Counted from the stretch's first letter, positions 24,469 to 37,547 are shown. The stretch: 64,000 nt of DNA from Condylostoma magnum (GCA_920105805.1 CAKKTI010000049.1:18342-82341); one strand, 5' to 3'. The notes: generated from the sequence alone by a model not told the origin. Numbers and translations are program-made.

Positions 24469-24924
24469 CTAAAATCCTAACCTTCTAATCCAAACATCGA
24501 CTATGTCCTTATGCAGTCCTTTTATCTCCACTCTTCCTACCTTTTAGTATATTGGTGCATTGCTGACTACTTTAGACAGCTCAGCTACAAACTCATCCAC
24601 ATCTCCGAAAACTTTACGAACCACTGTTAATTGTCTTGAACGATTGTTTTTGAAATCTGTGTAAACTGGGACATTGCCTGTTCATGTTCGCATTATTTGG
24701 AATGGAAGGTTATTTGTGTTACCTAGCGGTTTGTTTAGAGTGTAATCAGGGCTTGGTAGTTCTTGTAGTTTGTATTTTAAGGGTTGAAGAGGCTGGGAAA
24801 TTTGGTTGTATAGGGATTAGACTCTGTTTGGAGCTCTGATTTTTGTTGTTACTGGGTTTGGAACGAAGTTTTTAAACTCTGAGGCTGCCTTTTTAGCTAC
24901 TCTATAACCTTTTGTTATTCCCAT
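24469..24924 (-). CDS. MRPL49: Mitochondrial large-subunit ribosomal protein mL49
   Basis: ATG at 24924; 151 aa. The N-terminal 55 residues are basic (MGITKGYRVAKKAASEFKNF), consistent with a mitochondrial presequence. The conserved mL49/IMG2 domain follows: LPFQIMRTWTGNVPVYTDFK, RQLTVVRKVFGDVDEFVAEL, then VGRVEIKGLHKDIVDVWIRR, ending LGF. Other mL49 proteins end at the same W...GF motif, so the UAG directly after LGF (24469-24471) is the stop. The next in-frame UGA lies about 150 nt inside the kinase gene. This pins UAG as a terminator. One TGA inside RTW encodes Trp. Confidence 0.88.
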
Positions 24925-25070
24925 TTTTTTGTTAGGAAAAAATGATAAAGGGGGAGGGTAATTGCTGATGGTTAAGTATTGCTTGTATAAGGTGTATTAG
25001 GAGTATTTGATATTGTAGATATTAATAGCCAGTTTTTTATATAATTAATTTTGGTGTTTAATCATTTAAA

Positions 25071-26483
25071 ATGGATTTTACAATATCTCTAATTCTCCTA
25101 ATATCTTGGATTGTTCTATACTGAGCCGGTGCAGCGTTTATTAATTACTGATTGCTTACAGAGTTTGAATTAAAACTAGTAATAGTCTAGATTTTATTTT
25201 GCCTGACCTTTATGAGTAGTGGAGGATTACTAGAACTATATCTATTAGAAATGACAGAGATTGAGTAACTTACAATTAGTATAACTCCTTTGGTATGACA
25301 AATCACATTTACAATGTTCACAATACTAATGCTAGTATTGGTACCTTTAGTATTTGTTTTTCTGATGATACGGCATTGACGATTAAGATGATTATTTTTT
25401 GTGGTAATTTATACTATTTATGCTTACTCAGTGAACAGAGGATGGAAATGAGTAAGTGAGACTATATACAATGAGCCGGTGTAAGACTGATAATTTATAT
25501 ACTCTTTAGTATAATAGATTAGAATCTTGGGCATATACGGAGTCATTGTATCGGCTGTTTTATCAGGATTTGGAGCAGTTAACTGTACTTATAACTATTT
25601 TAATTTCTTCAATGAATCAGCATCTAAAGTGAACATTAGTGAGTAAAGGAAACTTATACGTTCTAATATAGTTCAGTTAGTTAAGAAAAAGGCAGAAAAG
25701 TTATAAGTATTGGATATTTTAGATAAATAATAAAAGTAAAGCTAATCTTGATCTAACTACTTACTAGGAATGCTAAAATCGTCTAATAATAATGAGATAA
25801 GACTTCAGTCTATATAAACAGAGATTTTCACTCTAGAAAATATTCATTAACAGTATATAAATAGTATATTTTATTCAGATTTCAACTAAATTCTGGATCA
25901 CCGACTTAAAGAACAATTATAAAAATCCTTAAAGGGTAAAATATACAGTCTTTTTGCAAAATTTCTCGTGATATACGGAATATACAAGGTAATAATGGTA
26001 TATTATATACAGTCCTCAATCAATGTCCTTTTTAAGCGAACATACTCAGTAGATCCAATAACAAAAATTATTACAATGACTTGTTTTGTCTTAGACATAG
26101 ACACAACATACTTTAATCTACTATCAAGTCAACTAAGCTTTCTTTTCATAGGCATTTTAATATTTACTAACATAAGAAGCTTTGCAAATATGATGGTATC
26201 AATCATCCGCAGTTGCAGTCGCTTTATAAACTCAGGGGCATCTACGGAGGCAATAATGCTGATTTCATGTTAAGTAATGGGGGCTTACTTCATGGCAACA
26301 GTTCTACTAATGCGTGCTAATCTTCCTATAGAGAACCGAGAAGGAATAACCAGTGCTCTTCCAGGAATCGACTTCTTTTCCTTTCATCATCTATTCGACG
26401 GTACTTTCACCATTTCCAGTATAGTCACAACAGGACTGCTTTACCTCAAGTACGTTTTTAGCATCAAGAGGAAGGTAATGTAG
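25071..26483 (+). CDS. GPHR: Golgi pH regulator / GPCR89-type anion channel
   Basis: ATG at 25071; 470 aa, against about 455 in animals. Multi-pass endomembrane protein that acts as an anion conductance balancing Golgi acidification. N-terminal helices (FTISLILLISWIVLYWAGAA) precede a long hydrophilic loop with a coiled coil (SIQTEIFTLENIHQQYINSI). The family signature is GVIVSAVLSGFGAVNCTYNY. The C-terminal helices include SFLFIGILIFTNIRSFANMM and a last region ALPGIDFFSFHHLFDGTF. Several Trp residues in the N-terminal half are TGA codons. It ends RKVM followed by UAG at 26481-26483; there is no TGA in any frame before the next gene starts, so UAG or a nearby UAA is the stop. 73 nt upstream of VTI1 on the same strand. 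Confidence 0.93.
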
Positions 26484-26556
26484 TGTATTTAGTTGTTTTG
26501 TTATAAAAGATGCTGTATACTGTCTTTAGTAGTTTTATTCTGTTAACAAAACTAAA

Positions 26557-27162
26557 ATGTCAGAAACATTCAACACATATGAGGAAGAATTTTTAAAGGA
26601 ATTTAGCTAAGCTTAATAGGTATTTAATTTAAGTGGACTTGACCCGTAAATAAAGGATTAGTTAAAATCATCTGAAAAAAACTTACAGCAGATGGAAATT
26701 GAATTATCATTTCTTCCTCTTGCAAAACGCTCTGAAATTTAAGTAAAAGTGAAAAAGTATAGATAAGACTTAAGCTAATTTGATAGATTGATTCAAGGGG
26801 AAGAAAGGAAAATGTAAGATGAGATTAGTAAGAAGAATCTGATGGGCAATGCGCGTGATTGGGGAAATGAAAAACTATTAGATGGGATTTTAAATTAGAA
26901 TTAAAAACTAGAAAGAGGGATTAGAATGGGGCTAGAAGCAGAGGGTAATGCTATTTCTAGTATGAATGAGCTGCATAGGTAAAGATAAGTAATGGATAGA
27001 GCTATGAAAAATAATCATGATATTGGGAATAATTTAACCTAATCTAATACTATACTTAAGAGAATGTTTAGGCGAATGACGACAAACAAGCTTATTCTAG
27101 CTGGAATTATTATATTAATGATTAGTCTTATATGCTTATTAATATATATCAAAGTTAGTTAG
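26557..27162 (+). CDS. VTI1: VTI1-type Qb-SNARE
   Basis: ATG at 26557; 201 aa, the normal size for Vti1. An N-terminal three-helix Habc-like domain (FNTYEEEFLKEFSQAQQVF; RSEIQVKVKKYRQDL) is followed by the Qb SNARE helix: LERGIRMGLEAEGNAISSM, NELHRQRQVMDRAMKNNHDI, NNLTQSNTILKRMFRRMTTN. A C-terminal anchor (LILAGIIILMISLICLLIYI) ends IKVS then UAG. It drives fusion between Golgi, endosomes and lysosome/vacuole-like compartments in a four-helix SNARE bundle. UAG at 27160-27162 is taken as the stop, with UAA immediately after and UGA three codons on. Its neighbour GPHR is also an endomembrane protein, but independent start and stop codons give no evidence of a shared mRNA. Confidence 0.92.
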
Positions 27163-27477
27163 TAATATAATTGATACTTTGAAATGTATGAGTTAAGTTT
27201 ATTTTTGATTAATTAGATCCTAAGTGTTTAAATATATGTTTTTTAGTATTATTGTTATAGATGATTGAGTACTTAAGTCCTTTTATTATCCCATGAACTT
27301 TTTAATGGTTTATCATTTAAACAAATGCGGTAATGAAAGATTACTACATTACCTATCTAATTATAATTTGGTTATTTAGACATATTCTTATTGTTAAGAC
27401 CTAATGACTATTATTTAAAATACTAAAGCTTACTACATATTAAATCCTTAAACACATTCTATTTAATAATTATTAAA
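27163..27477. other. Intergenic spacer
   Basis: 315 nt of AT-rich sequence between VTI1 and the giant surface protein, both on plus. No gene or element recognised. Confidence 0.4.
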
Positions 27478-30400
27478 ATGTGAACTACACTGATCATTTT
27501 AAGCTTCTCTACCTTTTCTTTACAGCTTGATTGCAACCTAAATCTTTGTCCTGATACTTGAGTAACTTCAATACAGAAAAAGGATAACATATGCGATGCC
27601 GACTGTATGATTCCTGAATGCAATTACGACTCCAAAATTGGCGGAGCACCTCTAGCTTAATTCCAAGAAGGTGACTGCTTTGATACATGTGTTTAGTAGG
27701 GCTGCAACATACAACTTTTAGGTAACGGTGAATGTGATTAAGGTACCTTCTAATCAGCATGCTCCTCACAATAATGTGGATTTGATCTAGGTGACTGTGG
27801 ATATTGTAGTCTAAACTGTAGGATTTACTCAGGCTTTGAAGACATGCTGTATAACGAATAAAAAGATTAAGAATGTAACACTGAAATATGCCGATTCGAC
27901 TTAAATCAGTTTGGCTGATGTACTGAAAACTGTTTTCTAGAGAATTTGGAAGATGAGACCTGCCAATAGGATTGCAATAATTAAGAATGTGAATTTGATA
28001 ATTACAACTGCACAATTGAAGGCTGTGCTTAAGAATGTACTGGATAGCTTTTCAATAACGTTATATGCGATGAAGTTTGCAATAATGAAGGATGCAATTA
28101 TGATGATTAGTAATGTCTATGTGACCCTTAATGTAAGCCAGATATAATGCAAAACGAAGACTGTACAGATTACTGCGCTAGTTTAAAACAATGCAATTTC
28201 AAGAATAACAAATGTGTAAATTTTACTTAGGGAGACTGTGCTTTTGGATGCTTTGATTCAATGTTAGGCGATGGTGTTTGCAATTAAGAGTGCAATAATG
28301 ATGATTGCAATCACGATTACAATGATTGTGACTCTCTACTAGATAGATGCGTTGGAAGTTGTGATAATGAATGCTTAATTTATCAACTAGATTTCAATTT
28401 TGGCTAATGTTCGAATAATGATTTAGTATATTGAGCATATACAAGGAGTATTATGTACAATGATTTTGTTTGCCAGTAAAACATAAACGAATCTTCATAA
28501 ACTTGCAGGGCTAATTAGGATTGTGAATCAAAAGAGTGTCTATATGGAATTTGAGAAGATGACTGTAATACCTTATAGGAAAAAAACGGCTGTATATATT
28601 ATGAAAATGAATGCTTCATATGCTTAAACCCAAATAAAGTTCAGTAGAATTTTTAATGTTTGGATGAATGCTGGCCGGGATTTACTAAATATTAATTATT
28701 TGGAACAGGTACATTTACATGTGTAGGTAAATTATACTTAGAAAATGAAATTGAGACTACAAGAACAAACCCTATTTAAATATACGTAAATGAAGGGGCT
28801 GTAGAGCCTTACAATGGAACTTTAGAGCACCCGTATGCAAGTTTAAAAGATGTATTAGAGAACTTAAAATAGGAATTCGTTGAAGTAATACTTATGAGCC
28901 AAACTCACACAATATTATCATCAAATATTGCATAGGTTCATAGTATAATATACGGCTGCAAGCTAAGAGATTTAACTCTAAAATCATATATGTGCTCTGA
29001 ATTCAATAATCAAGAAAACTGTCTTACTTCTCCTGCTGTAATAAAGCTAAAGAATCCTTAAAAGATTGAATTCACTTCACTTTAGTACTTCAAAGTATAA
29101 GATATTGTCTTTGATGCTTCATAGTTCCTTATGGCAGACTGCTAACACGATACATGTATGTATTGTCCTGAATTAGCATGATTAACCCCAATGTCTTGAC
29201 TAAATGACAGAAATGAGGTTGTTTATATAGATACAATAAATTAGTATGCTTTAAACTGCCCAATAGTTTAAAATGAGAATTTTATAACACTGTAAAATAA
29301 TCTATAAGTAGAAAGATATGCTGATTTTATCAATGTTTAATTCAAGAACTTTAGAGCATAACATCACGCCTTAATTGCAGCTTTTGATTATAAGTTAACA
29401 CTCGATAAAGTAGATTTTATTTAATGCTAACCTTATAATACAGAAACATCTGCACTGATTTCTATTAAGTCTAGATATCAGTTCAGTTATATAAAAGGAT
29501 TGATTGATAAATTAAATAATGGCTATGAAATCACAACTAATTCTAATCAGAAAGGATTTCTGTATATTATAAACTCAGTCAATATCATACTGTAAGATCT
29601 TGAGTTTAATGCAGTTTAAATATTAGATAATCGATAAGGTGTTGATACTATTCAAACAGCATTGATTTATATTAAGGATAATTACGGGAAAATAACCATA
29701 GAAAATTGTTAGATATATAACAGCTCTATTACTGAAGGTATTTTAGTATACGACTAGACTTAACTGGAAATTAATATTGCTTTTTTATAGGAATATCCTA
29801 GTATATTTAGTGATTAAGGTATTCAATTAAATGATATGGTAATACAAAACTGCTACTTTTAAAAATAAGCCTTTAGATTTATTTCAGAAGACTATCAACC
29901 TAGACTAGATTTTAATAATATCACAATAGATAAGGTTATTATTAATGATAACGGACTAATATATCTAGATTCCAGCCTAATTTCATTGACTAGTCTACAA
30001 AATATAGGTTAATTAGTAGAGTTTATATCTGGTAGAAACATTGTTGGTGTTTTTGTAGATCATAGAAAAGTAGTAATCTCTGATCTTACAATTACTGATT
30101 GCTATTTGACTAGTGTAATTTATTCATTAGCCCAAGCTTATCTTTAATTGACTAACATAAATGTGGTAAATATCGATGATATTTATGACTTAAACTTACA
30201 TAACCAAATAATTGTACAACCATTCTATATACAAAGCGATGAAATGTACAATACTTTATATTATCCTGAACTTATAACCAGAAATTGCTAAGGATTTATT
30301 CACATATTGTAATCTTATAAAGTAGCGATTGATAACCTAAATATGGATAATTGTAATTGCAAAGCCAGTAATCAAATATTCAATACTTACTTTTCAGAAG

Positions 30401-33400
30401 GATTAGAGTTTACTTTAACAAATTCAACATTCTAAAATATGCAAGGAACAAGTACATCAAATACACAAGCCTCCCTTATTTAGATCTCGTCGTATCAATT
30501 AGTGAAAGTAGATAATATACAAGCCTCAAATATTGAAATATAGTAGGGAATAGGGCTTAGTGAGTTAATAGATATTTAAGATTTAAAGATAATAAACTCT
30601 AGTTTTAATAATATCTAAGGAGGATAAACTGGATTACTAAGTCTGAATAATTGCACTTAAGTAACCATGACTAATAATACCTTGTACAATATAACGACAA
30701 TTGAAGGAGCATCCGGAGCAATCTAAATACAATAATCAGACCAGTAAGCATAGATTGATATATAATAGCTAAAAATAGATACATTTTCAGGCGTAGGATA
30801 ATGTGCAGGAATCTCTATATTATCTTCTGCTCGAGTATCACTAATAGACTTTAATCTCTCTAACTCTGAATTTAGCAATGGAAGCGGAGAATAAGGAGGA
30901 GTCCTATACATTTCCTCTCAAATTTCCTTTACAAACGCTACAATTAATCAAGTGACTATTCGGCAAATATATGTTGCAAAAGAAGCTATTATTATTGATA
31001 ATCATAGAACAGGAGTATTACAAATCAAAAACTCACAATTATTAGATAATAAGGGAACGATCGGATTCATATAAGGAACTTACTCTTAAGCTGGTTTAGT
31101 ACTTGTTATAGAATCTGTTACTTTAAAAGATAATTAAAGCTCAAATAGTAATATAAAGGTTTAAGGCTAATAGGATAATATATCAGTTTAAATAACTGGC
31201 TGTACATTCCAATAAAATTCAGGATTCTAAGTACAAGGGACTAATATTCTGATTCAGCTTGACAATAGTATCTTTGAATAGAATAAAAAAGGATTGTTTA
31301 TAACTGAATCTGCTTAACTTATAGTCAATTCAACGGAATTCACTTAAAATGGTGATGAAGACAACATTATAGATGGAGGAGTAATTCAAATACAATACTC
31401 ATCTATTTTTGAATGTAATGATTGTTAATTTAGCCTCAATAAAGGACTTAGAGGAGGTGTTTTTTATGCCAGTTAACGATCTAAAATTATGCTAACTAAT
31501 TGTTTATTTGATGGAAACCAAAGCACTGAGGATGGGTCTATAGGATATCTCATTGGATTAAAACCTTAAACCTCAGTCTTTTCAAATATAACTGTATTAA
31601 ATAATCAAACAGGCTTTAAAGCAACTATAATTGCTATTGAGTCTAATTTAGAGATCATAGAAAAGTCTTTATTCCATAATAATAGAGCACTATAACAATA
31701 TGCAGGTCTATGGATGATAAAATCCTATTTGATAATAGATAATTCAACCTTTCGAGACTAAACATCAGACGGGGCTGCTTTTATATTTGCTACAACAGAA
31801 AGTGTGATTGAAATAAGAAATTAAAGTAAGTTTTCAAATGGAACTAATACTAGTTCTTTTGGAGGAGCAATTAGTATTTAAAATTCAGAACTTACAATTC
31901 ATTCAAGCAAATTTGAGGATATGGCTTCAGAAATAACAGGAGGAGTAATATCAGCATTTTCATAATCTATAGTTAGTATTAGCAGTACTAAATTCCAGAA
32001 TGTTTTTTCAACAGACCCTGGATCAATTGCTTATATTTCTTAAAGTTCACTGATTATGGACAAAGTAGAAGCTGATAATTTTAGGAATTCTGGTTTATCA
32101 GTGGAGTATGGATAACAGATAAGCATTAAGAGTTCTACTTTTTCAAACGGATATGGAACAATTGGAGCTACTTTATTTTGCTTTGAATGTTCATCAGTTG
32201 AAATAATGGATAGTATATTCTCAAATGGTGATACTTTGACAGAGGGTGGGGCATTAAGCTTACAACTATTTAATGTAGTTTAGAGTAGCGATTATATTAT
32301 AGATAATTGCAAATTTAGTGACAATAAGGCTAGTTTAGGAGGAGCAATTTCATTAAATGATTGCAATGCTTAAATAACCAATTCAACCTTCAGTCAAAAT
32401 TCAGCACAAGAAGGTGGGGCAATGTAGCTATAATGCCCCATTAAATACGAAATTAATCCATGCAATTATACACTATAAAACAATACATACAAAGGAAATA
32501 CTGCTGAAATCTAAGGAGGAGCCTATAGCTGAAAAAATATACAGCCCAAGTCAACAGATGAAGCATTTGAACTTAATACTGCTTTATATGGAAATCAAGT
32601 TGCATCTTATGGGCTACATTTGAAAGTTATTATAAAGGGATAACCTGTAGAATACACAAATGATGGATCCTAAAACTTTCCAATTGCATATGAAGTGAAT
32701 ACAGAAAAGCCAGGACAGAGTATTAAATCTGTTATAGATTTAAAAATATTAGATCATTATGGAGCTGTTTATAATCTAAGTTAAGAAGAAATAGTTACAT
32801 TGGAAAAAGTATAATCTGAAACTATATTATCAGGGGAGACAAAATTTTCTACTAAAAATGGAGCAATAAGCATTTAAGAGTATACGATATTTAGCTAGCC
32901 TCCCTCAACAGTATATCTTTAACTTAGTACATAATCTATTAACAAGTAACTTTAATTATCAGATTAATCAGAAAAAGAATCATTTGACTAGATCTATATT
33001 AAGTACAATCTAAGAGACTGTGAGAAAGGAGAGTATAAAAATGAAATGTCTTGTGATATTTGCCCGGATAACTTTTATAGTCTTGATGTAAATGAATAAT
33101 GTTAGAGATGTAATAATACTAGAGCTATATGTCCCGGAAGAGATAAAATATATCCTAAAGCTGGGTATTGGAGAGTAGATTTGAATAGTGATACAATTCT
33201 TGAATGTTTTAATTAAGATGCTTGCAAAGGTGGTGAATAATCGTAAAATGAAAAAGGAGATTGCGAAAAAGGATATAAAGGAAATCTTTGCTAAAGTTGT
33301 GAATCTACTTATAGTAGATCATCGAAAAATGAATGCTAAGAATGTCCCTAAGAATATGAAAATATAATATACTTATCAGGTCTTTTCATAGGTATGATTA

Positions 33401-34797
33401 TTGTATCATTTATCATGGTATCCAGTACAATCAAATCCGCATTGCAGCCTAGAAAGTTGCACTCGATTTACTTCAAAATATTCGCGAATTATCTACAACT
33501 GGTATTGATAACATAAGACTTTAGATTATAATGGCCAGAATTAGTATAAGAGCTATTTTAAGTCCAGAGAAGTACAGGAGAAGTATCAGAACAACTCTTC
33601 TCTATAGATTGCTTCCTCGGAGATGAAAATGACGAAAACTCGCATAAAGTGACTTACTACAGTAAATTAATCTTCTTTGCATTTCTACCACTTACTATAA
33701 TCATAGTATGTACAATCTTTTGGCTGATTGTTTGCAAAATTAAAGGCAGAATGGATTACATGAGAAAGTAGTATATAGCAACAATCATTATTCTTTACTT
33801 TTTGATATTGCCAAATATAGCAAAAGCTAGTTTTCAAGTTTTCAATTGTTTCTATATTGATGAAATGGGATACTATTTATCTGATGACTTGGATATTGAA
33901 TGCTATGATGATGACCACTCGTTTTACTCTCTTCTTGTAGGTTTACCGATGATTATACTATGAATATTATGACTACCACTGGCAACTTTATGATTATTGA
34001 TTAAAAGAATAAGATTTAATCTAGATAATATAGATAATAGAGTACGGTTTGGATTCTTGTATAACGGATACCATAAAAGGACATTTTATTGGGAGTTTAT
34101 CATACTTTATAGGAAGATTTTAGTAATAGCTGTATCTGTATTCTTTACAAATATTTCCATATAAGCTTAGGCACTTATTGCTTTACTTTTATTAATCTCG
34201 TTCTTGCATGCCTAGTATGTAAATTAACCTTATAACAAGAAAAGATTGAATAGTACTGAAATAAGAGGGTTGTTTGTAGCAACTATTACCATTTATTGTG
34301 GAATTTACTATTTAAATGTTTAAATGAGTGATGAGGTTTCTCTATTTCTTTTCATAATAATGGCAGCTGCTAATGTATATTTTCTTGTATCATGGATTTT
34401 GAATTTACTTAAAGCTATTAAGAATTATGCTATGCAATCAGTGGCACGTTTTAGGCTAAAGTATGATTATAATATCTATAAAAATTATTATGACTTAGTA
34501 GAAGCTCCTTTGTATAAATAGACAACTATAAATGATGATTACATGATATTTAGCTTATTAGAGAATAGAAAACCTAGTTTAAAGGATTTAGGGGAGTTTT
34601 AAAGAAGATAATTAGATGTAATGGATTTATACAAAATGAGATTATAAAAGCAACTATGCTATTTTAATTAGAGGTAATTGACGTTATATGACACGACATA
34701 AGCATATAAATAGTTAGTTAATTAGTTTTATATTATTACGTACATTTCAGTAGTTTTGATGAATGTAGCGTTCCCTTATTAGTTCAGTTGTAATTGA
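27478..34797 (+). CDS. Giant surface receptor: LNR repeats, beta-helix repeats and C-terminal multi-pass membrane domain
   Basis: ATG at 27478; 2,439 aa in one frame. A signal peptide (second codon TGA = Trp; TLIILSFSTFSLQ) is followed by Cys-rich repeats of the Notch/Lin-12 (LNR) kind to about residue 430, such as GNGECDQGTF then CGFDLGDC, and GDGVCNQECNNDDCNHDY. Residues about 430-1840 form a right-handed beta-helix-like array with PMP/pectin-lyase-type repeats (GGAISLNDCNAQITNSTF; NSAQEGGAM; LRGGVFYASQRSKI). A second Cys-rich stalk (CDICPDNFYSLD; AICPGRDKIYPKAGYWR; CQSCESTYS) leads to 7-9 membrane helices (about 1964-2310), starting LSGLFIGMIIVSFIMVSS. The cytosolic tail is short. Likely a cell-surface adhesion or sensory protein; ligand unknown. 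UGA at 34795-34797 is preferred as stop (23 codons free of UAA/UAG before it), with UAGs at 34711 and 34723 as alternatives. Confidence 0.85.
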
Positions 34798-35248
34798 AAT
34801 CGTAATATATCAAGTGTATTAAATGATTACACTAACTTGATTATGTAAATAAATATAACAAGAAATAAAAGGAAATATTGCATGCCATTGATCTTTCACA
34901 AGGTAATTGTAGTAATAGATTTTTATATAAGTAAAAGCAGGATTAAAAAAGAATAGATGCTTATTTCAATCATATTTAAGTAAAGAAGCCCCAATCATTA
35001 ATAAAGGTGCTTTATCGAGTCTGCTATTTGGGTTAAATAAACTTGATAGTGGCTAAAACTTATGCAAAAACTATTAGGTTTGATGCTTAGTATAAGTGAT
35101 CATTTTCTAAAGAGTATTAGTTACCCTCACATGGGTTTAATCGAGCTTTAATTTAACAGAGTTACTAATAGTATTGGAGTTCTAATATTCAACATGCTTT
35201 CAAAGATTCCTCTAAAATTTTGTATTGCCTAAACAGTTAGATAATAAA
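34798..35248. other. Intergenic spacer
   Basis: About 450 nt, AT-rich, between two plus-strand genes. Frames are open on both strands, as everywhere under this code, but none is convincing. Nothing recognised. Confidence 0.4.
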
Positions 35249-35794
35249 ATGGATAATAAACTACCATATGATAACTTAAACAATTAAGAGGTTGTTAGCT
35301 TGAACATAAAACTATTTGATAATACATCCTTTTAACTGGAAACTTCGCCTTAAAATACAGTTTCTTAGCTAAAACAATAAGCTTTTCCTGATGAAAGTAG
35401 CTAAGATGCGTAAATAAAGCTTATTTTTATGGGAAAATTATTAGAAGACAGTAATAAATTGTGTAGTTATGGAATTAGAGAGGATGGTACTACTATCCAT
35501 GCGATGGTTAATAAGAAAAGTATAGAAGTTCCTATTAGTCCTATTGAGGACTAGGAAATCGAAGAAGATTAGAATGAAAATTTTTAGTATTTTTATCACG
35601 ACAATGACGGAACTGGCTTTGATTTATTTTGAGGAATTATTTTTGGGTACTTTTTTGGAGTAATTATGATATTTTGTGTAAATTTTAAACAGCTTTGGAG
35701 TGGAAGGCTTAATACAAAGATGAGTGTAGGTGCAATCATTGGAATTTTACTTAGTGCAGTTACATTGTATCATTCAAACTCTAGAAATGGGTGA
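35249..35794 (+). CDS. Membrane-anchored ubiquitin-like protein
   Basis: ATG at 35249; 181 aa. Residues about 15-90 form a ubiquitin-like beta-grasp: VVSLNIKLFDNTSFQLETSP, TVSQLKQQAF, QIKLIFMGKLLEDSNKLCSY, DGTTIHAMV, following the order of ubiquitin strands and the LIFxGKxLxD motif. There is no terminal Gly-Gly, so it is not conjugated. An acidic linker leads to two hydrophobic segments (LFWGIIFGYFFGVIMIFCVN; VGAIIGILLSAVTLYHS). The layout resembles TMUB/HERP-type proteins of ER-associated degradation, an inference from domain order. The Trp at DLFW is TGA, while the stop is UGA at 35792-35794, about 60 codons later with no UAA/UAG between. It converges on the E2-like gene. Confidence 0.8.
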
Positions 35795-35905
35795 GTAATT
35801 TATAATAGAAAAATGAATCGCTTTATATCATATTTTGAGACATTTTATTATTATCTAATGGTCAGATTAATTTTATTCGATGTTTACTTGTGAATTCTCA
35901 TCTTA

Positions 35906-37547
35906 TTATGAATCCTCTGTTTTCACTTCCTCTTCTTTATCTACCTTTTCTTCCTCTTCTTTATCTACCTTTTCTTCCTCTTTTTCACTTAACTTTTCCT
36001 CTTCTTTATCTACCTTTTCTTCCTCTTTTTCACTTAACTTTTCCTCTTCTTTATCTACCTTTTCTTCCTCTTTTTCACTTAACTTTTCCTCTTCNNNNNN
36101 NNNNNNNNNNNNNNNNNNNNNNNNNNNNNNNNNNNNNNNNNNNNNNNNNNNNNNNNNNNNNNNNNNNNNNNNNNNNNNNNNNNNNNNNNNNNNNTTTATC
36201 TACTTTTTCATCCTCTTCTTTATCTACCTTTTCATCCTCTTTCTAACTTATTTTTTCTTACTCTATTTCTTAGTCTTCCTAATTTAACTTTTATTCGTCT
36301 TATTCATCTTCCTTTTCTTCTTCTTTCTAACTTACTTTTTCTTACTCTATTTCTTCCTCTTCTTTATCTACCTTTTCTTCCTCTTTATCTACCTTTTCAT
36401 CATCTGCAAAATCTTAGAAATCTAATAAATCTTCTTCCTTTTACGACTCCTACTAACTATCCTCCTATCCTTCTATTAAATCCTACTTTTCACTATCCAG
36501 CATATTAATAACAATATCATTAGACAATAAAATCTACATTCTGTCTAAAAATATTTGGTATCTAGGATCATCAACAGCGCTAAAAAACTCAATAGCCTGT
36601 TAATAAAGGGACATTAAACTATTAGTCATCTCTACACTCATATGTGACTCAAAATTAGACTCATAAATAGCAATTGAGTTTAACACTTCTTTAATATTGA
36701 TATGTGCAACTTATTATATACTTACATCATCTTCCCTTAACGAAGGAAAAGGATTCTATTTGATGCAATTCCCCCCTAACCTTGTAAAATTCCTTACAAC
36801 TAATTAAGCAAATCTATCGGACTTATTTAATTCAAAATATTACAAGTTTTTCACCGGAACTCTTTCATCCCATATAAGCTACACTTAGTTCTTATTAGTC
36901 CAACTCCTCTTCATCTAAGCTAATGACTACAAAGTTGCCCAAGATGTTAAATACCCACTTCCCTTAACTTCTTTTATTAAATCAAATTACAAAATATTAG
37001 AATGTGTCACTACAATTGCTTTACTTTTACACTTTTACAGTCTTTAATCCTCAAACTCAACAGCTTAAAACACCCCCATTCCTTATTTCCTTTACCAATA
37101 CTCAAAATGCATGACATTTCCTATATGAAAATGGCCTATTTCCAGTCCATGTCCTTCTGTTTTTCACAAAACAGAGTGTTACTGTAGGAAATTGGGAATA
37201 GACATTACTATATCAGTAATACTTAGATTCTGGGACCACGGCATGTTTAGAATTTCCTGTAGCATATCTCTTCCATCTGCAACGGCCGGAAACCCAGTTA
37301 TTGTATTGTAAATCACCTTAGGAGGCAGTATGGGAAAATCACTTTCCAGGTATATTATAAAACTTACTTCATTGGGTAACTATGGAACTTCATGACCCAC
37401 CACATCCAGCTGTATTTCCAATCCAAAAGGATTCTCATTTACAATCGCATTAAAATTAGGAGGAAGTGAAGTTAACTGAAGAAGTTCTAGGTGGATGTTA
37501 CCTTTTTCAAAGCGTTATCTCTACTTTATTTATTATGATTCTGACAT
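35906..37547 (-). CDS. E2-like (UEV) plus PH-like protein with acidic tandem-repeat tail; interrupted by assembly gap
   Basis: ATG at 37547. Residues about 10-125 have the ubiquitin-conjugating fold signature: EVSFIIYLESDFPILPPKVI, then GFPAVADGRDMLQEILNMPW and SQNLSITDIVMSIPNFL. The position where active E2s have the catalytic Cys (GxICLxIL) reads GRDMLQEIL, so it should be inactive, like a UEV. Next is a PH-like stretch (AIVVTHSNILQFDLIKEV; LIWDE; KNLQYFELNKSDRFAQLVVR), then a helical region, then a long Glu/Lys/Asp tail made of a 15-residue repeat. The tail contains a 100-N gap (36095-36194), so total length is unknown. UAA at 35906-35908 is taken as the end because the last tens of codons before it have no UAA/UAG/UGA. 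Function unknown; it may bind ubiquitin or phosphoinositide. Starts 13 nt from the divergent Cys-rich gene. Confidence 0.7.
35929..36420 (-). repeat. 45-nt tandem repeat encoding a 15-residue acidic unit, with gap
   Basis: Near-perfect 45-nt units on the minus strand encode KLSEKEEEKVDKEEE and shorter variants (EKVDKEEE). At least three full units lie left of the gap and degenerate ones right of it. In the variants right of the gap, TAA/TAG (Gln) codons are interspersed; the units left of it have none. Confidence 0.9.
36095..36194. other. Assembly gap of exactly 100 N
   Basis: A round-number run of N inside the tandem repeat: a scaffold placeholder of unknown true size, probably from collapsed repeats. 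Confidence 0.97.

Noticed and set aside
27509-28015. 168-codon minus-strand ORF
   Set aside because: Shadow of the LNR-repeat region on plus, which has signal peptide and Cys spacing.
35880-36287. Plus-strand Ser/Phe/Leu-rich frame across the repeat and gap
   Set aside because: It is the reverse strand of the KLSEKEEE tandem repeat; the minus strand continues a long coding frame with an E2-like domain.
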